Shown here: one piece after another, positions 1 through 6,004 of the stretch | How positions within the stretch are numbered: the first letter of the stretch is position 1 | Layout: every line of letters starts with the position of its first letter | DNA from: an uncultured Mycoplasmatota bacterium | GTDB lineage: Bacteria > Bacillota_I > Bacilli_A > RF39 > UBA660 | Length of the DNA stretch: 6,008 nt | Direction: 5' to 3' | Assembly: GCA_900546745.1 (NCBI GenBank) | Contig: URDT01000047.1 | Span: 1 to 6,008, forward strand | Translations under genes and position numbers: made by a program | Notes under the pieces: generated by a model | What the model was told of the DNA's origin: nothing | Database searches by the model: none | What the model saw: the letters and a program-made list of their open reading frames with translations, nothing else

Positions 1-206
1 ATACGAGTGGTTGTACAACTTTTGGATGTCATATATCTGATTCAAGTAACAATGGATATTGGACAAGTACTCCAGTATCTGGGTCAAGTTCTAATGTATG
101 GCTTGTAAGTAAAAATGGTCGTTTGTACTATTATAATGCCAATGATAACACCTATCGTGGTGTACGCCCAGTGATAACAGTTTCAAAAGATATTATTTCT
201 AAGTAG
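1..206 (+). CDS. C-terminal end of a surface/pilin-like protein with GVRPVI-type tail (partial)
   Basis: This is the 3' end of a gene that begins outside the window. The frame with codons from position 3 is open for 67 codons and stops at TAG 204-206. The visible residues are rich in Gly, Ser, Asn, Thr and Tyr: a GYWTSTPVSGSSN segment, then WLVSKNGRLYYYN, then YRGVRPVITVSK. This W-x-aromatic, strand-rich pattern closing on GVRPVI is familiar from the C-terminal domains (DUF6273-like) of secreted, sometimes prepilin-type, proteins of Bacillota. Two cysteines lie close together near the left edge (GCTTFGC) and could form a disulfide outside the cell; this is inference. No sorting motif or membrane segment follows the domain, so any anchoring must be in the missing N-terminal part. 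The family assignment comes from recall of the tail pattern, and the full-length architecture cannot be seen. Confidence 0.7.
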   Translation, partial: TSGCTTFGCHISDSSNNGYWTSTPVSGSSSNVWLVSKNGRLYYYNANDNTYRGVRPVITVSKDIISK

Positions 207-241
207 ATAAAATATAGTGATATGATAAAAAAATATAGTGA
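206..241 (+). repeat. Short imperfect tandem direct repeat
   Basis: The sequence GATAAAATATAGTGA at 206-220 recurs as GATAAAAAAATATAGTGA at 224-241, differing by three extra A. The first copy begins on the last base of the upstream stop codon. It looks like a small local duplication in AT-rich DNA; no function is evident. Confidence 0.5.
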
Positions 242-396
242 AGATTAGATACTTATAATGTTTTAAATATAATATTAAAAAGATGGCAGTAATGAAGATT
301 ATTTAATAGAATATAGTTTAAAAAACGAGTACTAGTCAATATTTGGAAAATTTAGAATAATCTCCTAAATATCTAGTTGTTATATAATTTAAATTA

Positions 397-425
397 AAAA
401 AATCTCTAAAAAATAGAGATTTTTT
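397..425 (+). terminator. Intrinsic terminator, possibly bidirectional
   Basis: A perfect 12-bp stem pairs 397-408 with 414-425 around an AAAAA loop (409-413). Its core is TCTCTA/TAGAGA, flanked by an A-tract on the left and a T-tract (420-425) on the right, so it could act in both directions. It probably ends transcription from the surface-protein gene, although it lies about 190 bases after that stop codon, and it insulates the prfB operon. Confidence 0.8.
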
Positions 426-470
426 GTTAATATTATTAATTGATATGATAATTATCTTTTTTCAAAAGGG

Positions 471-499
471 TAGTAAAAAAACAATAAAAATGTTATAAT
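471..499 (+). promoter_or_regulatory. Likely prfB operon promoter (extended -10)
   Basis: TATAAT at 494-499 matches the consensus -10 and is preceded by TGT at 491-493, giving an extended -10 (TGnTATAAT). The hexamer 17 bases upstream (TAGTAA, 471-476) matches the -35 consensus at only three positions. A start near 506 would leave a very short leader before the ATG at 523. It lies downstream of the terminator and is the best candidate for driving the operon. Confidence 0.7.
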
Positions 500-508
500 G
501 TTGAAGAT

Positions 509-513
509 AGGAG
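509..513 (+). promoter_or_regulatory. Ribosome binding site that fixes the prfB start at 523
   Basis: AGGAG at 509-513 lies nine bases before ATG 523, a normal distance. A GTG at 515 lies in the frame of the main body of RF2 and is open to 1627, but it almost touches this site and cannot use it. The 523 start is therefore preferred, and its short frame is joined to the main body by the frameshift. Confidence 0.8.
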
Positions 514-522
514 AGTGACTTT

Positions 523-1627
523 ATGGAAATATCAGAAATATTGGCCAATTATCAGTCATTTCAAACAAGAATTAATGACTTATGGAGGTCACTTTGAACC
601 AGATAAAAAACAACAAAGAATAATTGAATTAGAAAATCAAATGAAAGATCCTAATTTTTGGAATGATAAGAGAAACAGTGAAGCTGTTATCAGTGAGTTA
701 AATCATCTAAAAAATACAATTTCACAAGTAGAACAAATGAAAGAAAAAATTGATTCAGATTATGAACTTGGTTTAGAACTAAAAGAAGAAGATGACGTGG
801 AAATTAGGACATTATTAGAACAAGATCTTAGTCAAATTCAAAACTCATTAAATGACTTAGAAATTGAAATCCTTTTATCAGGACCTTATGATTCCTTAGG
901 CGCTATTTTAGAATTACATTCTGGAGCGGGAGGAACAGAAGCCTGTGACTGGAATGAAATGTTATATCGTATGTATGATAGATGGTGCTTTAAACATCAT
1001 TATAAAGTTGAAGTAATTGATATAGAAGAGGGAGAAGAAGCAGGAATCAAAGGAATTACAATGTTAATTCGAGGAATAAATGTTTATGGATACTTAAAAG
1101 GTGAACAAGGCGTTCATCGTTTAGTTCGTATTTCTCCATTTGATTCTAATTCTAGACGGCACACATCATTCGCTTCGGCAGCTGTAACTCCATTGTTTGA
1201 AGATACAAAAATTGATATTGAAGTCAAAGAATCAGACCTAAGAATTGACGTATATCGTAGTAGTGGAAAAGGTGGACAGGGAGTTAATACAACTGATTCA
1301 GCCGTTAGAATTACTCATCTTCCAACTAAAATTGTTGTTACTTGCCAGAATGAAAGAAGTCAGATTCAAAATAAAGCAACAGCATTAGAAGTTTTAAAAA
1401 ATAAATTATATCAATTAGAACTAGAAAAAAGACAACAAGAATTATCAAAAATTAAAGGAGAACACATGGAAATTAATTTCGGATCTCAAATTAGGAGCTA
1501 TGTGATGCATCCTTATTCTTTAGTAAAAGATCATCGCACAGGTACTGAAACAAGTAATGTAGAAAAAGTATTAGATGGAGATATTGATATTTTTATTAAT
1601 AGTTATTTGAAAGGAGTAAAATCATGA
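523..1627 (+). CDS. prfB: Peptide chain release factor 2 (RF2), expressed by +1 frameshift
   Basis: RF2 recognises UAA and UGA in the ribosomal A site and triggers release of the finished protein. The gene is in two frames: 523-594 (24 codons) and, after skipping T595, 596-1627, giving 367 residues against 365 in E. coli. The joined N-terminus, MEISEILANYQ to RSL-EPDKKQQRI, resembles that of Bacillus RF2, which supports both start and shift. The helical N-terminal domain is followed by the stop-codon reading SPF tripeptide at 204-206 and the catalytic GGQ at 250-252, nearly the same positions as in E. coli. The residue equivalent to E. coli 246 is Ser (YRSSGKGGQ), the usual type rather than the Thr of E. 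coli K-12. The conserved MHPYSLVKDHRTG lies near the C-terminus. The gene ends in TGA, itself an RF2 codon, and overlaps the next start as ATGA. Confidence 0.97.
583..597 (+). promoter_or_regulatory. Programmed +1 frameshift site of RF2
   Basis: The site reads TGG AGG TCA CTT TGA in the frame of ATG 523. A Shine-Dalgarno-like GGAGG sits three bases before the slippery CTT codon (592-594), followed by the in-frame stop TGA (595-597). This has the layout of the known RF2 site (in E. coli AGG GGG UAU CUU UGA C). When RF2 is scarce the ribosome slips by one base from CUU to UUU, skips one T, and continues with GAA at 596. The base after TGA is A here, where E. coli has C. Confidence 0.95.
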
Positions 1628-2529
1628 TTTTTAAACAAAAAGATAAAGTAGAAGATATATTTAAAAAAATTCAAAATAAAAATTTGATAAAAAGATATTT
1701 GAATTTAATTATTGGATGCTCTTTATTAGCATTCGCTTTCGATGTTTTCTTTGCTCCTAAAAATATTGTCTATGGTGGAGTAGCTGGTGTTTCAATCGTA
1801 ATCAATCGTTTATTTGGAATTGACAAGTCATTATTTGTATTAATTGTATCAGCAATTTTACTAGTAATTAGTTATTTTACTTTAGGACCTGAAAAAACAA
1901 AAGGATCCATGGCAGGATCTATTATATATCCTATTTGTATTAAAATATTTGAACCTGTTGCAGCTTCTATAGACTTAAATATTGATGATACTTTATTAAT
2001 TGTTATATTTGGAGCTATTATTGCTGGACTTGGTTCAGGTACTAATTTTAAATCTGGTTTTTCTACAGGAGGAACAGATATTATTAATCAAATTACATCA
2101 AAATACGCTAGAGTATCCATTGGAAAATCAATGTTAATGACAGATGGATTAATTGTATTAGGAGCAGGATTCTTTCTAAATAATCAGTTTTATGCCTTTG
2201 AAAATGTCATGTATGCTATTATGGTACTTTATATTATTAGTGTAATGGCTGATAAAGTTATCTTAGGAATTTCACAGTGTAAATCATTCTACATTGTAAC
2301 AGAACATGAAACTAGTGTGAAAAAATATATTATGAAACATTTAAGTAGTGGTGTTACGGTTTTAGATGGTAGAGGGGGATATACAGGAAATCATCAAAAA
2401 GTAATTATGTGTATTATTCCAACGAAAGATTATTTTATTGCTAAAGAAGGAATTTTGAGTATTGACCCAAATGCCTTTTTCCTAGTGACAGATGCCTACG
2501 AGGTATCTGGTGGAAGTGTAAGGAGGTAA
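1624..2529 (+). CDS. YitT/YvjA-family multi-pass membrane protein (DUF161 + DUF2179)
   Basis: This is a 301-residue integral membrane protein of a family whose transported substrate or role is not firmly known. After a charged cytoplasmic N-terminus (1-21) come hydrophobic segments at about 24-43, 46-62, 68-87, 122-140, 174-188 and 193-212. The membrane part appears to be an internal repeat: GGVAGVSIVI (51-60) and GFSTGGTDII (145-154) are the family's paired Gly-rich motifs. The C-terminal soluble domain (about 218-297), with ILSIDPNAFFLVTDAYEV near its end, matches the DUF2179 type. The start is ATG 1624, seven bases after AAGGAG (1611-1616), and overlaps the prfB stop by four bases, suggesting translational coupling. 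In Bacillus subtilis the paralogue yvjA lies between prfB and ftsE, so the synteny supports a YvjA-like identity. The family call is firm; the function is unknown. Confidence 0.9.
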   Translation: MIFKQKDKVEDIFKKIQNKNLIKRYLNLIIGCSLLAFAFDVFFAPKNIVYGGVAGVSIVINRLFGIDKSLFVLIVSAILLVISYFTLGPEKTKGSMAGSIIYPICIKIFEPVAASIDLNIDDTLLIVIFGAIIAGLGSGTNFKSGFSTGGTDIINQITSKYARVSIGKSMLMTDGLIVLGAGFFLNNQFYAFENVMYAIMVLYIISVMADKVILGISQCKSFYIVTEHETSVKKYIMKHLSSGVTVLDGRGGYTGNHQKVIMCIIPTKDYFIAKEGILSIDPNAFFLVTDAYEVSGGSVRR

Positions 2530-2532
2530 AAA

Positions 2533-3240
2533 ATGGATGTTATTAGAATGTCGCATGTAAAAAAAGTTTATAAAACAGGAGTTACAGCGATTCATGATTT
2601 AAATCTAAGTATTGAAAAAGGGGACTTTGTATTTATTATAGGATCAACTGGATGTGGAAAATCAACTTTAATCAAAATGCTTTATCGTGAAGAAAAGCCA
2701 ACGAGTGGTAAAATTATCGTAGGAGGCTTAGATGTTGGTAAACTAAAAAATAGTAAAGTTTATAAACTAAGAAGAAAAATAGGAGTAGTATTCCAAGACT
2801 TTAAATTACTAAATAAATCTACAGTGTATGAAAATGTTGCTTTCGCTCTTGAAGTATTAGGAGCTCCTAAAACAGAAATTTATCCAAAAGTTTTAAAAGT
2901 ATTAGATTTAGTTGGTTTAAAACATAAAGCTAATAACTATCCAAATCAATTATCTGGAGGAGAACAGCAACGTGTAGCCATCGCTAGATCAATTGTAAAT
3001 GGTCCTAAACTTTTAATTTGTGATGAACCAACAGGAAATCTAGATGAAGTAACTAGTATGGAAATTATGAAAGTATTAGATGAAATCAATAAAATGGGAA
3101 CTACCATTATTATGGTTACCCATGATACAGAAATTGTCAATCGAATGAAAAAGAAAGTAATTCTTTTAGATAGTGGAAGAATCCTTAAAATATATGAGAA
3201 AGGAACATATAATCATGAAGATGTTAAGAATACTAAGTAG
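2533..3240 (+). CDS. ftsE: Cell division ATP-binding protein FtsE
   Basis: FtsE is the cytoplasmic ATPase of the FtsEX complex. It uses ATP binding and hydrolysis to change the shape of FtsX and so control cell-wall hydrolysis outside the membrane. All ABC motifs are present in the 235 residues: Walker A GSTGCGKST (37-45), Q-loop Gln88 in VVFQDF, signature LSGGEQQ (140-146), Walker B LLICDEP with Asp164 and Glu165, D-loop GNLD (168-171) and switch His197 (VTHD). FQDFKLL after the Q-loop is typical of FtsE among related ABC proteins. The length is slightly above the usual 225-230, through a short charged tail. A strong AGGAGG (2521-2526) lies six bases before the ATG, and only three bases separate it from the preceding stop. 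The 3' end overlaps ftsX, as in most ftsEX pairs. The pairing with FtsX makes the assignment secure. Confidence 0.96.
   Translation: MDVIRMSHVKKVYKTGVTAIHDLNLSIEKGDFVFIIGSTGCGKSTLIKMLYREEKPTSGKIIVGGLDVGKLKNSKVYKLRRKIGVVFQDFKLLNKSTVYENVAFALEVLGAPKTEIYPKVLKVLDLVGLKHKANNYPNQLSGGEQQRVAIARSIVNGPKLLICDEPTGNLDEVTSMEIMKVLDEINKMGTTIIMVTHDTEIVNRMKKKVILLDSGRILKIYEKGTYNHEDVKNTK
3200..3204 (+). promoter_or_regulatory. Ribosome binding site that fixes the ftsX start at 3215
   Basis: AAGGA at 3200-3204, inside the end of ftsE, lies ten bases before ATG 3215. In-frame ATGs at 3173 and 3194 have no good site upstream, and the one at 3221 is 16 bases away. The choice of 3215 also gives the N-terminus expected of FtsX (a short basic stretch followed by RDSFKS). 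Confidence 0.65.
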
Positions 3241-4114
3241 AAGCATAAGAGATTCCTTTAAAAGCGTATTTCGTAATTTCTCACTTTCTATGGCATCTGT
3301 ATCTTGTATTACAATTACATTACTAGTAGTATCATTATCTTTAATTTTAACTTCTAATGTAGAAAATATTGCCACTGTAATTGAAAAAGATGTTACAATT
3401 GTTGCATTCCTAGATACGGATGTAACAGAAGAAGAGAGAAATCAAGTATTAACAGACATAAAAAAATTAGATAATATCGATTCTGTAACTTTTGAATCAA
3501 AAGTCCAAATTTCAAATGAAATGATGGCTTCATCAGATGTTTTTAAAAATGTTATGGAAGATTGGACAGAAGAAGAAAATCCATTACAAGATACTTATTT
3601 AGTAAAAGTAAAAGATATTGAAAAAATTAAAGAAACGGCTGATAAAATTCAAAAAATAGATCATGTGGCTTTAATTCGATATGGAGAAGGCATGGTAGAA
3701 CAACTAGTAGAAGTATTTAAACTAGTTAGAAATATTTGTATAGGAATTGTCGTCGCTTTAATTTTAGTAACAGCTTTCTTAATCGCAAATACAATTAAAA
3801 TTACAATTTATTCAAGAAAAAGAGAAATTGAAATTATGCGTTTAGTTGGTGCTTCTAATACAAATATAAAAATTCCATTTATTTTTGAAGGATTATTTTT
3901 AGGTATCTTAGGATCTATTATTCCTGTTTTAGCTACAATGTATACATATTCTATTTTATATGATAAATTTGGTGGAAAATTATTCTCAGAATTAATTCAG
4001 TTAGTTGAACCAACACCATTTATTTATGAAGTATCTGGTATCTTAATTTTAATTGGTATTTTAGTTGGTATGTTTGGTAGTTGGCGAGCTGTTAAGAAAT
4101 ATCTAAAAATATAA
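3215..4114 (+). CDS. ftsX: Cell division membrane protein FtsX
   Basis: FtsX is the membrane partner of FtsE and passes the ATPase signal to a peptidoglycan hydrolase outside the cell. From ATG 3215 it has 299 residues, close to the family's usual length of about 300. A basic N-terminus with RDSFKSVFRN (12-21) is followed by a first membrane segment at about 25-46, an extracellular domain (about 47-170, starting near EKDVTIVAFLD), and three further segments at about 173-193, 221-246 and 273-292. The conserved cytoplasmic loop ANTIKITIYSRKREIEIMRLVGAS (191-214), a hallmark of FtsX, couples to FtsE. Longer versions from ATG 3173 or 3194 are possible but lack good ribosome binding sites. The reading frame overlaps ftsE by 26 bases. 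The extracellular domain should dock the hydrolase partner, which is not encoded directly downstream here. Confidence 0.95.
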   Translation: MKMLRILSRSIRDSFKSVFRNFSLSMASVSCITITLLVVSLSLILTSNVENIATVIEKDVTIVAFLDTDVTEEERNQVLTDIKKLDNIDSVTFESKVQISNEMMASSDVFKNVMEDWTEEENPLQDTYLVKVKDIEKIKETADKIQKIDHVALIRYGEGMVEQLVEVFKLVRNICIGIVVALILVTAFLIANTIKITIYSRKREIEIMRLVGASNTNIKIPFIFEGLFLGILGSIIPVLATMYTYSILYDKFGGKLFSELIQLVEPTPFIYEVSGILILIGILVGMFGSWRAVKKYLKI

Positions 4115-4126
4115 AGGGGTGAGTTT

Positions 4127-4537
4127 ATGTTTGAACAAGTAAAATCAATTTTAATAAATCAATATAATGTAGAATTAGAGAGATTTGAAGAATTAAGAAA
4201 GAAAATAGAAGAATTAGAAGAACAAATGCAAGATGATCATTCTGAAGAACAATATCAAAATGATTTAAAAGAATTAAATAAAAAATATGGCCTTTTTCAT
4301 AATCAGAAGAAGGAATATAAAAAAGAATTAAATGAATTACAAGAAAATTATTTTAAACAATTAAAAGACTTTGAAACACTTCATGAAAACTATATAGAAC
4401 TTCGTAATGAGGCTTCTAAAATAGATATATATGGAATTCAAAAAAAATTAGATCAAGCAAAATTAGCAAGAGGTTTGGCAGATTTACGATTAACAGAAGA
4501 AGAAGCTGAAGAAATTGTCAAAAATGGAGTAAATTAA
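4127..4537 (+). CDS. Coiled-coil protein of unknown function linked to ftsEX
   Basis: I do not recognise this 136-residue protein. It has no signal peptide or membrane segment, so it should be cytoplasmic. It contains no Pro, Cys or Trp and is dominated by Glu, Lys, Leu, Asn and Gln. Residues about 13-97 look like a long, nearly continuous coiled coil, for example RKKIEELEEQM (24-34) and KKELNELQENY (65-75). A change of character near IDIYGIQKKLD (99-109) leads to a second helix rich in Ala, Leu and Glu (AKLARGLADLRLTEEEAEEI, 111-130). The start follows a good AAGGGGTGA site (4114-4122) that overlaps the ftsX stop, 12 bases after that gene, so it is probably expressed with ftsEX. A role as a structural or regulatory partner of FtsE is a guess from position. 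It resembles secreted FtsEX-activated hydrolases only in being coiled coil: it has no catalytic domain. Confidence 0.8.
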   Translation: MFEQVKSILINQYNVELERFEELRKKIEELEEQMQDDHSEEQYQNDLKELNKKYGLFHNQKKEYKKELNELQENYFKQLKDFETLHENYIELRNEASKIDIYGIQKKLDQAKLARGLADLRLTEEEAEEIVKNGVN

Positions 4538-4559
4538 AGAGAGGTAGTAGCCTCTTTTT
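4538..4559 (+). terminator. Probable weak intrinsic terminator or attenuator
   Basis: Directly after the stop codon, AGAGAGG (4538-4544) pairs with CCTCTTT (4551-4557), with one G-T wobble, around a TAGTAG loop. It runs into a TTTTT tract (4555-4559) that partly overlaps the stem. The stem is short, with only three G-C pairs, so termination may be partial. It marks the likely end of the prfB-ftsEX operon, with some read-through into the next gene. Confidence 0.65.
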
Positions 4560-4585
4560 ATATATTTTAGAAAGTTAGTGAAACA

Positions 4586-5893
4586 ATGAAAAAAATATTA
4601 ATAGTAGTATTATTAACAGGAATGTTATTTTTAATAATGTTTAATAATATAAAATTTAGTTATGGCATTATTGAACAAGTAAGTAACAAAGAAATAAAAA
4701 TACAAATTCAAAATGACCATTTTTATTTGAAACCCATGTTTATAAATGCTTCTTTTAAAAAAGGGGATTTTGTCAAAATAAGTTATTTTAATAAGCTATC
4801 TAAAAATCAGCCAACAAAAATTATTAATCTTCAAAAGACAGAAGACCTTTCTAAAATAATTCCAACAGAATGGAATGATATTTTATTTAAAGAATATCAT
4901 CAACAAGCGTACACTACTTTATTAAAAATGACCTTAGAAGAAAAGATAGGACAAATGATTCTTTCCAGGTTTCCTGAAAATAGTAATCAAGCAATTCAAG
5001 AATATCATGTTGGCGGTTTCATATTATTTAAAAAAGACTTTGAGAACAAAACAAAAGAGGAGATTATTTATCAGATTAATCAGTTACAAGATTCTTCTAA
5101 AATCCCTTTATTTTTAGCAGTAGATGAAGAAGGTGGAACGGTAGTTAGAATTAGTAGTAATCCAAATCTAAGAGACACACCATTTTTATCACCCCGTCAA
5201 ATATATAATACTTCTGGTTTAACAGGAATAGAGGAAGATACCGAAGAAAAAATTAAATTATTAAAAGAATTAGGCATAAATCTTAATTTAGCTCCTGTAG
5301 CAGATGTATCTGTAGACTCTAATGATTATATATATGAGAGAAGTCTTGGAGAAGGTGCTTTAGAAACATCAAAATATATTAAGGCTGTAGTTAAAATATA
5401 TAATGAAGAGAAAATGGGATGTGCTTTAAAACATTTTCCAGGTTATGGAAGTAATAAAGATACACATCAAGGAATTTCTATTGATAATAGATCATATTCT
5501 GAATTTACCAAAAATGATTTTATTCCTTTTCAAGCTGGAATAGAGGAAAAAGTTCCAAGTATTTTAGTTTCTCATAATATTGTAACTAGCATGGATTCCA
5601 ATTATCCAGCTTCCTTATCAAAAAATGTACATGATATCTTGAAAAATAAACTTCATTTTAGAGGAGTTATTATGACAGATGAATTATCTATGAAAGCTAT
5701 CCAAGAATATACCAATAATCCCATTTTAGCTGCTATCGAGTCTGGCAATGATTTATTATTAGTAACCGATTACGAACAAGCTTATCACGATATTATGAAT
5801 AGTGTAGAAAATGGGAAAATAAAAGAAGAAAGAATTAATGAGTCTGTATTTAAAATCCTTGCTTGGAAATATGAACTAGGAATATTAAAATAA
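4586..5893 (+). CDS. nagZ: Glycoside hydrolase family 3 protein, NagZ-type beta-N-acetylglucosaminidase, exported or membrane-anchored
   Basis: NagZ-type enzymes remove N-acetylglucosamine from peptidoglycan fragments during wall turnover. The 435 residues begin with a basic MKK and a hydrophobic segment (4-19), a signal peptide or anchor; there is no lipobox cysteine. A small, apparently beta-rich region (about 28-80) precedes the GH3 barrel, which starts near MTLEEKIGQMIL (115-126). Family motifs follow: VDEEGGTVVRI (169-179), LAPVADV (245-251), YERSLGEG (260-267), KHFPGYG (282-288), then the Asp292-Thr-His294 pair expected to act as general acid/base, and MTDELSM (373-379) with nucleophile Asp375. 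The protein stops after the GH3 domain and lacks the C-terminal domain of the longer B. subtilis enzyme. The ribosome binding site before ATG 4586 is weak. Family and catalytic residues are clear; GlcNAc specificity is inferred from the NagZ signature. Confidence 0.88.
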   Translation: MKKILIVVLLTGMLFLIMFNNIKFSYGIIEQVSNKEIKIQIQNDHFYLKPMFINASFKKGDFVKISYFNKLSKNQPTKIINLQKTEDLSKIIPTEWNDILFKEYHQQAYTTLLKMTLEEKIGQMILSRFPENSNQAIQEYHVGGFILFKKDFENKTKEEIIYQINQLQDSSKIPLFLAVDEEGGTVVRISSNPNLRDTPFLSPRQIYNTSGLTGIEEDTEEKIKLLKELGINLNLAPVADVSVDSNDYIYERSLGEGALETSKYIKAVVKIYNEEKMGCALKHFPGYGSNKDTHQGISIDNRSYSEFTKNDFIPFQAGIEEKVPSILVSHNIVTSMDSNYPASLSKNVHDILKNKLHFRGVIMTDELSMKAIQEYTNNPILAAIESGNDLLLVTDYEQAYHDIMNSVENGKIKEERINESVFKILAWKYELGILK

Positions 5894-5897
5894 AACA

Positions 5898-5926
5898 TTG
5901 ATAAATAAATAATAATTTGCTATAAT
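5898..5926 (+). promoter_or_regulatory. Strong sigma-A-type promoter reading out of the window
   Basis: TTGATA (5898-5903) and TATAAT (5921-5926) are separated by 17 bases, and TGC just before the -10 gives an extended -10. Five of six -35 bases and all six -10 bases match the consensus. Transcription should start near 5932-5936 and run to the right. It lies just after the GH3 stop codon, and no coding start is visible before the window ends, so it drives a leader of at least about 70 bases. Confidence 0.8.
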
Positions 5927-5964
5927 AAAACTGTCAAAAGTAAATCATAATATAGTTTGTAATA

Positions 5965-5995
5965 GGCAAAATAACGCGTTTGCCGAGAGCAAACG
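5965..5995 (+). promoter_or_regulatory. Candidate structured leader RNA with two alternative hairpins
   Basis: Downstream of the strong promoter, GGCAAA (5965-5970) can pair with TTTGCC (5979-5984). CGTTTGC (5977-5983) can instead pair perfectly with GCAAACG (5989-5995) around a CGAGA loop. The two hairpins share the middle TTTGC and exclude each other, the arrangement expected of an attenuator or riboswitch, or of part of a larger structured RNA. The region is clearly richer in G and C than its surroundings. The element is cut off by the window edge, and I cannot assign it to a known RNA family. Confidence 0.4.
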
Positions 5996-6004
5996 GGGGG
6001 GGGG
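5995..6004 (+). repeat. Run of ten G
   Basis: Ten consecutive G residues follow the last hairpin, four bases before the end of the sequence. Such a run stands out strongly against the AT-rich background. It could be a genuine part of a structured RNA, a slippage-prone tract, or a sequencing or assembly artefact at an end. Confidence 0.6.

Larger units (their letters stand above)
207..522. other. Non-coding interval between the surface-protein gene and prfB
   Basis: This 316-base stretch is very AT-rich. It holds the short direct repeat just after the stop codon, an intrinsic terminator at 397-425, and the likely prfB promoter and ribosome binding site at its right end. I see no convincing gene on either strand: the few ATG codons open only very short frames. 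A TATAAT at 254-259 has no matching -35 element. The part from about 245 to 390 shows nothing I can name. Confidence 0.7.

Noticed and set aside
206..241. CRISPR-like or attachment-site repeat
   Set aside because: There are only two short, unequal copies with a three-base gap, in AT-rich DNA with no spacers, integrase or tRNA nearby.
254..259. TATAAT as a possible promoter after the surface-protein gene
   Set aside because: There is no -35-like hexamer at suitable spacing and no gene follows before the terminator at 397-425. Such hexamers are expected by chance in DNA this AT-rich.
515..595. Continuous reading frame from GTG 515 as an alternative start for RF2
   Set aside because: Its first 27 residues do not resemble RF2, and the GTG lies almost on the ribosome binding site. 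The 523 frame joined by a +1 shift gives the known N-terminus and the classic frameshift site.
2946..3140. Minus-strand open frame of 64 codons inside ftsE
   Set aside because: It is antisense to the conserved signature and Walker B region of ftsE, and its sequence is explained by the codons of that gene.
3166..3375. Minus-strand open frame of 69 codons across the ftsE/ftsX junction
   Set aside because: It lies opposite two strongly supported genes, and its hydrophobic character mirrors the first membrane segment of ftsX.
4561..4566. TATATT as a -10 element for the GH3 gene
   Set aside because: The -35 position falls in the AGAGAG of the hairpin and does not match the consensus.
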